56,389 nucleotides of DNA, taken from positions 1 through 56,389 of the forward strand of contig JAGCUY010000123.1 of the NCBI GenBank assembly GCA_017962605.1, in the 5' to 3' direction. This document shows, in pieces, positions 1 through 7,012 of the stretch. Both the position numbers and the translations under genes were made by a program. The notes under the pieces are model-generated. The model made no database searches, was not told the origin of the DNA, and was given only the letters and a program-made list of their open reading frames with translations. Source of the DNA: Kiritimatiellia bacterium (GTDB taxonomy: Bacteria; Verrucomicrobiota; Kiritimatiellia; RFP12; JAAYLN01). Positions within the stretch are counted from its first letter, which is position 1. Every line of letters begins with the position of its first letter.

Positions 1-1014
1 GTAGTCCGGCTGGTTGTCGCTCCAGCAGCCGACCATCAGCTCGAGGTACGGGCCGTCGTTGTCGGTGAGCACCTTGTCCCAGACGTGCGCCTCGGGGAAG
101 TTGCCCCAGAGGAAGAACTTCTTGCCGACCGTTATGTGACGGTTCGAGACGTGCGCGGTGCCGCACTTCCTGCCGTGGTCGTAGCCGGCCATGAACGCGT
201 TGTCGGGGTCCATTCCGAAGATGGACCGCGACTCGATCGTGAAGTTGCGCCACCAGCTGAGGTCCATCTGGCCCGATATGTCGTCGGCGTACTTGGAGCG
301 CTGTGAGGGAAGCAGCTCCATCTCCTCCTTGCACGGGCCGATGGGGTAGTGCGTCCAGTAGTTCTTGTGGTGGTCGAAGCCGAGGTGCATCGAGGGCGGG
401 AAGAGGATCTGGTAGTCGTCGCCGCAGTGGACGGAGACGTTGGCCCAGTAGATCATCGACTCGATCCATGGGCCGCGGTTCATGAACACGTTTTCGGCCT
501 GGAGGACGGCGCGGTCGGGGAGGAGGGAGAGGCCGATTGTCCACTTCAGGCGGCGGCGCAGCTCCGTCTCGCCGATCCAGATCGTCGGGGTGCCGTCGGG
601 GCCGGTCGTCACGCGCCAGTCAATTGGCATGGCGGTGGTGGCGCGGTGGTGGTGGGGGAAGTTCCACTCGACGCCGCCGGATATCCATGCGCCGAGCATC
701 CCGATTAGGGCGGGCTTCACGACATGCTGGCGGTAGAAGGTCTCGTAGCCGGTCTGCTTGTCGGTGAAGTTCAGGAGGTGTCCGCCGTGTTCGGGCAGGA
801 GGCCGAGGTGGAACCACTGGTTCTCGATGGTGAGATACTTGTAGGTCTCGTCGGCGCGGATGTCGTGCAGGACGTCCTGCATGGGATAAGGATAGACGCG
901 GCCCTGCGCGCCTTGGTAAACACGGCCGGTGTAGAAGAGCGGCGTCTTGTCGTAGCCGCCGGGGGCGTAGGTGGGGAGGACGATGGTGTCTTCGCGGAAG
1001 GTAGGAGTGCTCAT
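1..1014 (-). CDS. DUF5107 domain protein, 3' end cut by window
   Basis: The minus strand is open from an ATG at 1012-1014 to the window edge, giving 338 codons without a stop. The protein begins MSTPTFREDTIVLPTY and runs through a beta-rich sequence with WFHLGLLPEHGGHLLNF, SGGVEWNFPHHHRA and IESMIYWANVSVH. These match what I know of DUF5107, a galactose-mutarotase-like beta-sandwich usually joined to C-terminal TPR repeats in carbohydrate-active proteins. No signal peptide is visible, so it is probably cytoplasmic. The function is inferred: binding or processing of sugars. The C-terminal half lies outside the window. A purine-rich repeat array fills the space upstream of its start. Sure of the gene, fairly sure of the family. 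Confidence 0.8.
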   Translation of the reverse strand, partial: MSTPTFREDTIVLPTYAPGGYDKTPLFYTGRVYQGAQGRVYPYPMQDVLHDIRADETYKYLTIENQWFHLGLLPEHGGHLLNFTDKQTGYETFYRQHVVKPALIGMLGAWISGGVEWNFPHHHRATTAMPIDWRVTTGPDGTPTIWIGETELRRRLKWTIGLSLLPDRAVLQAENVFMNRGPWIESMIYWANVSVHCGDDYQILFPPSMHLGFDHHKNYWTHYPIGPCKEEMELLPSQRSKYADDISGQMDLSWWRNFTIESRSIFGMDPDNAFMAGYDHGRKCGTAHVSNRHITVGKKFFLWGNFPEAHVWDKVLTDNDGPYLELMVGCWSDNQPDY

Positions 1015-1020
1015 AGAGGG

Positions 1021-1131
1021 AAGAAGTTTAGAAGTTTGGAAGTTGAAAAGTTGAGAAGTTGGGAGGTTGAAAAGTTGAGAAGTTGGGAGGTTGGGAAGTT
1101 GAAAAGTTGGGAGGTTGAAAGGTTGGGAAGG
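1021..1131. repeat. degenerate GGAAGTTG tandem array between genes
   Basis: About 110 bp of imperfect copies of an 8-nt unit, GAAGTTGG / AAAGTTGA / GGAGGTTG, fill the space between the start of the DUF5107 gene and the stop of tadB. Units vary by single bases. Read on the minus strand it is a CAACTTCC/CAACTTTT pyrimidine tract ending right at the DUF5107 start codon. No gene or promoter is recognised inside it. Confidence 0.85.
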
Positions 1132-1133
1132 AA

Positions 1134-2027
1134 TCAAACGTCGATTTTGATGATCTTGCGGATTACCAAGGCGCCGATGGCGACAAGTACTAGCACTGCC
1201 GCGACTGCGGCCAGGCCTTGAGGTGTGCGCAGGAATGGCATCATGATTTCGGGTCGCAGCACGGCCATGCCGATCCCGACGAGGAAAGGCATTGACCCGA
1301 CGATCATCCCCTGCATCCGCCCCTGCGCGGTGAGGGTCAGGACGCGGCGCTCGATGCGCATACGCTCGCGGATGGTGAGGGCGATCTTGTCGAAGATTTC
1401 GGTGAGGTTGCCGCCGGTGCGCCGCGCTATTTCCATCGCGGAGCAGACGAGGTTGAGGTCCTCGCTGCCAACGCGGCGGTCGAGGGCCTCAAGGGCGTCC
1501 GAGAAGGATATGCCCACGCGCTGCTGCTGGAGAAACACTCGGAACTCCTGGGCGATTGGCTTCTCGGCGTTCTGCACTACCGACTCGAAAGCCTGCGTGA
1601 TTGAGAAGCCAGCGCGGAGGGCGTTGGACATCTGCCCCAGGGCCTCGACCAGTTGCTCGTTGAACTTGCGGCGTCGGCGCGTGCGCATGACGGCTAGCAG
1701 CTGGCGCGGCAGCTGGAAGGCGCCAAATGCGGCCACGATGCCGAGCGCAAGCCCCAGCACCAGCACCGCCGGCTTGTTGGGGTTGAAGAGGAGTCCGGCG
1801 AAGAGGAGGAATGCCATGACGGCGAGCGCCCATCCGGCCTCGGCGATGCGCCGCGCCGGGATGAAGAGGAAGATGTCCTCGAAGGCGCGTGAGGTGGTGT
1901 CGCTGTATTCCCCGGCGTATGAGATTGCGCCCTCGGAGAAGGCTGAGAGAATCACCCAGACTAGGAGGCCGAAGGAGATTGCGAAAAGGGCGGCCGCGCC
2001 CCAGAAGCAAATTGCGGCGCTTGTCAT
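1134..2027 (-). CDS. tadB: TadB-like type II secretion F-domain protein
   Basis: Inner-membrane platform protein of a Tad (Flp pilus) system, 297 aa. Two hydrophobic segments lie near the N-terminus (about residues 6-30 and 63-110) and one or two at the C-terminus (about 240-290). Between them is the GspF/T2SSF core with NEQLVEALGQMSNALRAGFS, FSDALEALDRR, ARRTGGNLTEIFDKIA and RMRIERRVLTLTAQG, all typical of TadB/TadC. Its ATG overlaps the stop of the upstream FHA-CpaF gene by 4 nt (ATGA), so the two are translationally coupled. The length fits TadB. TadC, pilin and secretin genes are not in the window. Confidence 0.88.
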   Translation of the reverse strand: MTSAAICFWGAAALFAISFGLLVWVILSAFSEGAISYAGEYSDTTSRAFEDIFLFIPARRIAEAGWALAVMAFLLFAGLLFNPNKPAVLVLGLALGIVAAFGAFQLPRQLLAVMRTRRRRKFNEQLVEALGQMSNALRAGFSITQAFESVVQNAEKPIAQEFRVFLQQQRVGISFSDALEALDRRVGSEDLNLVCSAMEIARRTGGNLTEIFDKIALTIRERMRIERRVLTLTAQGRMQGMIVGSMPFLVGIGMAVLRPEIMMPFLRTPQGLAAVAAVLVLVAIGALVIRKIIKIDV

Positions 2028-3748
2028 GCGAAGGCGCCTCCGCCCGCGCCGCCTTCCGCAGTCGGCGAGAATACCGATGGGTCAAGCGAGAGGCCGCGCA
2101 TTTTGATTTGCTCGAAGAAGGATGGGACTGCGCCTGTGGCGGAGAGGTGCCCCTCGATGCGCCCCTCGGGCGAGACGCCCGTCTGGTGGAACTCGAAGAT
2201 GTCCTGCATGACGGCTTGGCTGCCCTCGAGCCCCATGACTTCGGTCACGTGGGTGATGCGCCGGGAGCCGTCGGAGAAACGCGCCTCGTGGACGATGAGG
2301 TCCACCGCCGAGGCGATTTGCTCGCGGATGGCGCGGGATGGGAGGTCCATGCCAGACATCAGTACCATCGTCTCAAGGCGCGAGATGACATCCCGCGGGG
2401 AGTTGGCGTGGACTGTGGTCAGGGAGCCGTCGTGGCCGGTGTTCATGGCCTGGAGCATGTCCAGCGCCTCGCCGCCGCGACATTCCCCCACGATGATGCG
2501 GTCGGGGCGCATGCGGAGGGCGTTGCGCACGAGGTCGCGGATGGTGATCGCGCCCTTGCCCTCGATGTTCGGCGGCCGCGCCTCAAGCCGCACCAGGTGC
2601 GGCTGCTCGAGGCGCAGTTCGGCGGCGTCCTCGATTGTCACGATGCGCTCGCCATCGGGGATGAAGGAGCTGAGGAGATTGAGTAGAGTCGTCTTGCCGG
2701 AGCCTGTGCCGCCGGATACGATCACGTTCTTGCGCATCTTTACGCAGATGTCGAGGAAGTGGGCGATGTCGGGCGTCCAGGTGCCGAAGCGGGTGAAGTC
2801 GTCAACGGTGAGGGGAACCCGCGCGAACTTGCGGATGGTGATGCAGGGGCCGATCAGCGAGAGTGGCGGGATGATGGCGTTCACGCGGGAGCCGTCTGGA
2901 AGGCGGGCGTCCACATAGGGCTGGCTCTCGTCGATGCGGCGGCCGATGGGGCTTACGATGCGCTCGATAATGGCGAGGACGGAAGAGTCGTCCATGAAGG
3001 ACTGCCCGGTGAGTTCCAGTCGGCCGTGGCGCTCCACATAGACCTTCTGCGGGCCGTTGACCATGATCTCGCTGATGGAGTCGTCGGCGAGGAATTTCTC
3101 AAGCGGGCCGAGGCGCATGGCCTCGTCGAAGATTTCGTCGGCGAGCGCCGTGGGGTCGATGCCGGCGGGGAGCTTGGCGCGGACATCCCGCATTATTTCG
3201 GCAAGCTTTTCGCGGGCGCGGCCGGCGAGTTCTTCTCCGGCGAGGTTGGAGGCGCTGAGGCGCTTGAGATCGAGGCGCTGCACCAGCTCGCGGTGGATCT
3301 GGTTCTTGATCTCGCGGTGCAGGGAGGTGGGAGAGGGCTTGGGGGCGGCGGCGGTAGGCGTCGCCGCCGAGGCAGGGGCTCCGCGCCCCTGGCCTCTCTG
3401 GCCGAATTCAGTTCGGCCATCAAGACTTGGCTTGGGCTTGGGATCTGGCGGCGGGGGTATGGCGGGTGCTATGCGGTAGGGGCCGATTTCCACTATGTCG
3501 CCATTGGAGAGCGGGTGGGGCGCGCCGGGGGGAAGGGGATTGCCGTTGAGGAGCGTGCCGTTGCTGGAGGAGAGGTCTTCCACAGTGACGCCGCCATCCT
3601 TCACGCGCAGGAGCGCATGCCGTTCGCTGACGGCGGGGTTGCGCAGGCGAAGGCGCGCGCCTTCGCCGCGCCCTATTGTGAACTCGCCGTCAGGCAGATT
3701 GCACCGCACGGGCGCCGAGCCTTCAGAAGATATTTCCAGTTCCAGCAT
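2024..3748 (-). CDS. cpaF: FHA domain-CpaF/TadA secretion ATPase fusion
   Basis: Hexameric ATPase that powers Tad pilus assembly, 574 aa. Residues 1-95 are a forkhead-associated domain (TIGRGEGARL, SERHALL, SSSNGTLLNG), a phosphothreonine reader. A Pro/Ala-rich linker of about 45 residues follows. The CpaF core has Walker A GGTGSGKTT near residue 346, the Asp box TIEDAAELRL, Walker B RIIVGECRGGEALDML and the His box LTTVHANSPRDV. A fused FHA domain suggests control by a Ser/Thr kinase; that is inference. The start sits only 9 nt after a TGGTAGAAT box, so the mRNA may be leaderless. It couples to tadB downstream. Confidence 0.92.
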   Translation of the reverse strand: MLELEISSEGSAPVRCNLPDGEFTIGRGEGARLRLRNPAVSERHALLRVKDGGVTVEDLSSSNGTLLNGNPLPPGAPHPLSNGDIVEIGPYRIAPAIPPPPDPKPKPSLDGRTEFGQRGQGRGAPASAATPTAAAPKPSPTSLHREIKNQIHRELVQRLDLKRLSASNLAGEELAGRAREKLAEIMRDVRAKLPAGIDPTALADEIFDEAMRLGPLEKFLADDSISEIMVNGPQKVYVERHGRLELTGQSFMDDSSVLAIIERIVSPIGRRIDESQPYVDARLPDGSRVNAIIPPLSLIGPCITIRKFARVPLTVDDFTRFGTWTPDIAHFLDICVKMRKNVIVSGGTGSGKTTLLNLLSSFIPDGERIVTIEDAAELRLEQPHLVRLEARPPNIEGKGAITIRDLVRNALRMRPDRIIVGECRGGEALDMLQAMNTGHDGSLTTVHANSPRDVISRLETMVLMSGMDLPSRAIREQIASAVDLIVHEARFSDGSRRITHVTEVMGLEGSQAVMQDIFEFHQTGVSPEGRIEGHLSATGAVPSFFEQIKMRGLSLDPSVFSPTAEGGAGGGAFA

Positions 3749-3757
3749 TGCATGTAT

Positions 3758-3766
3758 ATTCTACCA
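3758..3766 (-). promoter_or_regulatory. extended -10 box for cpaF, leaderless spacing
   Basis: On the minus strand this reads TGGTAGAAT, an extended -10. The cpaF ATG follows after 9 nt, with no room for a ribosome binding site. It faces the permease promoter 3780-3788, so each -35 region would lie under the other promoter. Confidence 0.6.
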
Positions 3767-3779
3767 TGAATCGCCATAA

Positions 3780-3788
3780 TGGTATAAT
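3780..3788 (+). promoter_or_regulatory. extended -10 box for ABC permease, leaderless spacing
   Basis: TGGTATAAT, a perfect extended -10. The chosen ATG at 3796 starts 7 nt after the box, so transcription would begin at or next to the start codon. Confidence 0.6.
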
Positions 3789-3795
3789 TTTTTAC

Positions 3796-5082
3796 ATGGG
3801 CGAAACCCTGTCAATTAAATCTTCAGGCAAATGGCGGCGCTTTTTGCGCAACCCGCGCGCATCGGCGTCGGCTGCGCTGCTGGCCGTCATCTTCGCCGTC
3901 TCGCTCTTCGGTGGCGCGTTCCTGCCGCCGCCGGAGGAGATAACCGACCCCGCCTCGCTGGAGCCGCACCGCCGCCTCAGGGTGCGCATCGTCCCGGAGG
4001 TGCGCTCGGGCCGCATCGACATCTCACCGGCGATGGCCGTTGCCGCCGAGACCGGCGCGGCGGCATTCTCCCCGGCTCTCACCAATGGCGCGGAGGTCGC
4101 CTCCGCTCTGCCTCTCCCCGCGGATGCCCTTGCCGCCATCTCCAACCGCTTTGCAAACTTGGCTTCGCCGGCAGCATCCTTCGCGGTGGCGCTGCCTGAC
4201 GGCACCGAGGCGGCGTTGTCGCTGGCCGAATACGCGCCGCGCGCCATGCCGCCGCGCACTGTGCGGCTCCGCCTCCGCGACACCGATGCCGAAGCCGCGC
4301 GCCGCACCATCTCCTTCACCCTCAAACGCGACGACCCCCGCGCCGCCGAATACGAGTCCAACGCAACGCTTGAGCCGGTGGCCTGGCCTTTCCGCCCCGT
4401 TCCCGGGCATCCGTGCGGGATAGACGCCGCAGGGCGCGACGTGCTGGCGCGAATCGTCGCGGGAACGCGCATCGCTTTGCTCTTCGGCCTCGTCTTGGTG
4501 GCGTCGTCAATGGCGCTGGGCATAGCGGTAGGCGCGGTGCAGGGGTATTTCGGCGGCGTGGTCGATATCGCCTCGCAGCGGCTGATTGAAATCTGGAGCG
4601 CCCTGCCGTTCCTCTACGTGATGATGCTCGTCGGCTCGGTAGTCGGCCGCTCATTCGCGTTGCTGCTGCTCTGCTACGGGCTCTTCAACTGGATTGGCAT
4701 TTCCTACTACATGAGGGCCGAGTTCCTGCGGCTGCGTTCGCGTCCATTCGTGGATGCGGCGCGGTGCCAGGGCTTCTCCACGCTGAACATCATGATGCAC
4801 CACATCCTGCCCAACGCGCTTACGCCGGTCATAACGCTGCTGCCTTTCTCCCTCATCGGCGCAATTGCCTCCATCTCTGCGCTGGACTTCCTTGGCTTCG
4901 GACTGCCACCCCTCACGCCGTCGCTCGGCGAACTCCTGGGCCAGGCGCAGCAGAACACATCCGCTTGGTGGCTCGCACTTTATCCGGCGCTCGTCCTATT
5001 CATGGTAATGCTCCTCTCCGTGTTCGTGGGGGAGGGACTGCGCGACGCCTTCGACCCCAAGCCCGCCGCCCGATACGAGTAG
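3796..5082 (+). CDS. ABC transporter permease, oligopeptide (OppC/YejE) type
   Basis: Inner-membrane permease, 428 aa from the ATG at 3796. An upstream in-frame ATG at 3748 would place the promoter box inside the gene, so I prefer 3796. An N-terminal transmembrane segment (about residues 20-40) is followed by a periplasmic insert of about 170 residues. The BPD_transp_1 core has five segments, with GIDAAGRDVLARIVAGTRIAL, the EAA-like loop FVDAARCQGFSTLNIMMHHILPN and a DFLGFGLPP end. This matches OppC/DppC/YejE permeases, which form heterodimers with an OppB-type partner. No partner, ATPase or binding protein is adjacent, so the substrate is unknown. The long periplasmic insert is typical of YejE-like members. 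Confidence 0.85.
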   Translation: MGETLSIKSSGKWRRFLRNPRASASAALLAVIFAVSLFGGAFLPPPEEITDPASLEPHRRLRVRIVPEVRSGRIDISPAMAVAAETGAAAFSPALTNGAEVASALPLPADALAAISNRFANLASPAASFAVALPDGTEAALSLAEYAPRAMPPRTVRLRLRDTDAEAARRTISFTLKRDDPRAAEYESNATLEPVAWPFRPVPGHPCGIDAAGRDVLARIVAGTRIALLFGLVLVASSMALGIAVGAVQGYFGGVVDIASQRLIEIWSALPFLYVMMLVGSVVGRSFALLLLCYGLFNWIGISYYMRAEFLRLRSRPFVDAARCQGFSTLNIMMHHILPNALTPVITLLPFSLIGAIASISALDFLGFGLPPLTPSLGELLGQAQQNTSAWWLALYPALVLFMVMLLSVFVGEGLRDAFDPKPAARYE

Positions 5083-5130
5083 GTTGCAACCGCCATTTTA
5101 CGGCGCGGGCAGGGCATCTGCCGCGTTTTT

Positions 5131-5139
5131 TGGTAGAAT
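5131..5139 (+). promoter_or_regulatory. extended -10 box for parE
   Basis: TGGTAGAAT, 28 nt before the parE ATG at 5168. The predicted leader of about 20 nt is T-rich and has no clear Shine-Dalgarno sequence. Confidence 0.5.
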
Positions 5140-5167
5140 GGTTGCGCTTTTTTTTCGAGACACAGCA

Positions 5168-7012
5168 ATGGCAGACAAGCAGATATCCCCGGCTGAATAC
5201 GGCGACGACAAAATCATATCCCTGGACCCAATGGAGCACATCCGCCAGAGGACCGGCATGTATATCGGCCGACTCGGCGATGGCGCCCAATATGAGGACG
5301 GCATCTACATCCTCCTGAAGGAGGTCGTCGATAACGCCATCGACGAGTTCATCATGGGCTTCGGCAAAAGGATCGAAGTCCGCCTCGACTACAACTCTGG
5401 CGAGGTTTCGGTGCGCGACTTCGGCCGTGGCATCCCTCTTGGCAAGGTCGTCGAGTGCGTGTCGAAGATGAACACCGGCGGCAAGTTTGACGATTCCGTC
5501 TTCCAGTTTTCAGTCGGCATGAACGGCGTAGGCACCAAGGCCGTGAACGCCCTTTCCGACCACTTTGAAGTCCGCTCCTTCCGCGACGGCGAGTATTCCG
5601 AAGCCTTCTTTGAAAAGGGAAAGCTCATCTCCAAGAAGCGCGGGAAGCAGAAGACGCCGGAGCGCAACGGCACCTTCATCAAGTTCCACCCCGACCCCGA
5701 GCTCTTCCGCAAATACCAGTTCCGCGAGGAGCACGTCGAGCGGCGCATGAAGATGTACGCCTACCTCAACGCCGGACTGACCCTCGACTACAACGGCTCA
5801 AAGGTGGTTTCCGAAAACGGGCTGCTCGACCTCATCCGCGACGAGGCCGACATCGAGAAGCTCTACGAGCCCTTCCACTACCGCTCCAAGGAGCTGGAGG
5901 TGGTGTTCGTCCATACCAACCGCTTCAGCGAATCCTACTTCTCCTTCGTCAACGGCCAATACACCACTGACGGCGGAACGCATCTGACGGCCTTCAAGGA
6001 GGGCCTGCTGAAGGCGGTGAACGAGTTCTCGAAGAAGCACTTCGACGGCGACGACGTGCGCGACGGCATCGTCGGCGCAATAGCCGTGCGCGTGAAGAAC
6101 CCGGTCTTCGAGGCGCAGACCAAGAACAAGCTTGGCATGCCCGACCTGCGCAACGGCTGGGTGAATGAGATCAAGCGCGTCGTGGAGGAGTCGCTGCACC
6201 GCGCCCCCGGCGAGGCCGCTAAGCTACTTGAGAAGATCACGGCCACGAGCGAGATGCGCGCCGAAATCGGCAAGGTGAAGAAGCTGGCGCGCGAGCGCAA
6301 CCGCGCTGTGACGGTGCGCGTCCCGCAGCTGAGCGACTGCAAGCACCACCTCAACATCGCCAAGGACACGGGCCACGACTCAACGATCTTCATCGTGGAG
6401 GGCAAGTCGGCGGCCGGCACCTTTATTTCAAGCCGCGACCCGACCTGCCAGGCAGTGTTCACCCTGCGCGGCAAGCCGCTGAATGTCTGCGAGCTCAAGC
6501 GCGACGCCATCTACAAGAACGAGGAGCTCTTCAACCTGATGAAGAGCCTTGACATCGAGGAAAGCTTTGAGCGGCTGCGCTACGAAAAGGTGGTGATCGC
6601 CACCGATGCCGATGTCGATGGCTATCACATCCGCAATTTGATGATCACCTACTTCATGAAGTTTTTCGACCGCATAGTCAAGGACGGCCGGCTCTTCGTG
6701 CTGGAGACGCCGCTGTTCCGCGTCCGCGACAAGAAGACGACCCTCTACTGCTACAACGAAGCGGAGAAGCAGAAGGCGCTGGCGAAGATAGGCAAAGGCG
6801 CCGAGACGACGCGCTTCAAAGGGCTGGGGGAGATCAACGCCGGCGAGTTCAAGGCGTTCATAGGAAAGGACATTCGGCTGACGCCGATAGACTGCCAGCG
6901 AGACGTAGGCATAGGCGAGACGCTCCAGTTCTACATGGGCGGCAACACCAAGGACCGCCGGCAATATATCTTGGACAACCTGGTGCTGACGGAGGAGTTC
7001 CTGCATGAATAA
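5168..7012 (+). CDS. parE: DNA topoisomerase IV subunit B (GyrB/ParE family)
   Basis: ATPase subunit of the type IIA topoisomerase that decatenates chromosomes, 614 aa. The start MADKQISPAEY was chosen because family similarity begins right after it. The GHKL ATPase domain shows EVVDNAIDEF, VRDFGRGIPLG, VGMNGVGTKAVNALS and FVNGQYTTDGGTHL. The transducer domain follows, then TOPRIM with VEGKSAAGTF and TDADVDGYHIRNL. The TOPRIM glutamate motif reads EGKSA where most GyrB/ParE proteins have EGDSA; the DADVDG acidic residues are intact. The length fits ParE, with no GyrB insert. It overlaps parC by 8 nt, so the subunits are co-translated. The call as ParE rather than GyrB rests on length and pairing. 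Confidence 0.93.
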   Translation: MADKQISPAEYGDDKIISLDPMEHIRQRTGMYIGRLGDGAQYEDGIYILLKEVVDNAIDEFIMGFGKRIEVRLDYNSGEVSVRDFGRGIPLGKVVECVSKMNTGGKFDDSVFQFSVGMNGVGTKAVNALSDHFEVRSFRDGEYSEAFFEKGKLISKKRGKQKTPERNGTFIKFHPDPELFRKYQFREEHVERRMKMYAYLNAGLTLDYNGSKVVSENGLLDLIRDEADIEKLYEPFHYRSKELEVVFVHTNRFSESYFSFVNGQYTTDGGTHLTAFKEGLLKAVNEFSKKHFDGDDVRDGIVGAIAVRVKNPVFEAQTKNKLGMPDLRNGWVNEIKRVVEESLHRAPGEAAKLLEKITATSEMRAEIGKVKKLARERNRAVTVRVPQLSDCKHHLNIAKDTGHDSTIFIVEGKSAAGTFISSRDPTCQAVFTLRGKPLNVCELKRDAIYKNEELFNLMKSLDIEESFERLRYEKVVIATDADVDGYHIRNLMITYFMKFFDRIVKDGRLFVLETPLFRVRDKKTTLYCYNEAEKQKALAKIGKGAETTRFKGLGEINAGEFKAFIGKDIRLTPIDCQRDVGIGETLQFYMGGNTKDRRQYILDNLVLTEEFLHE

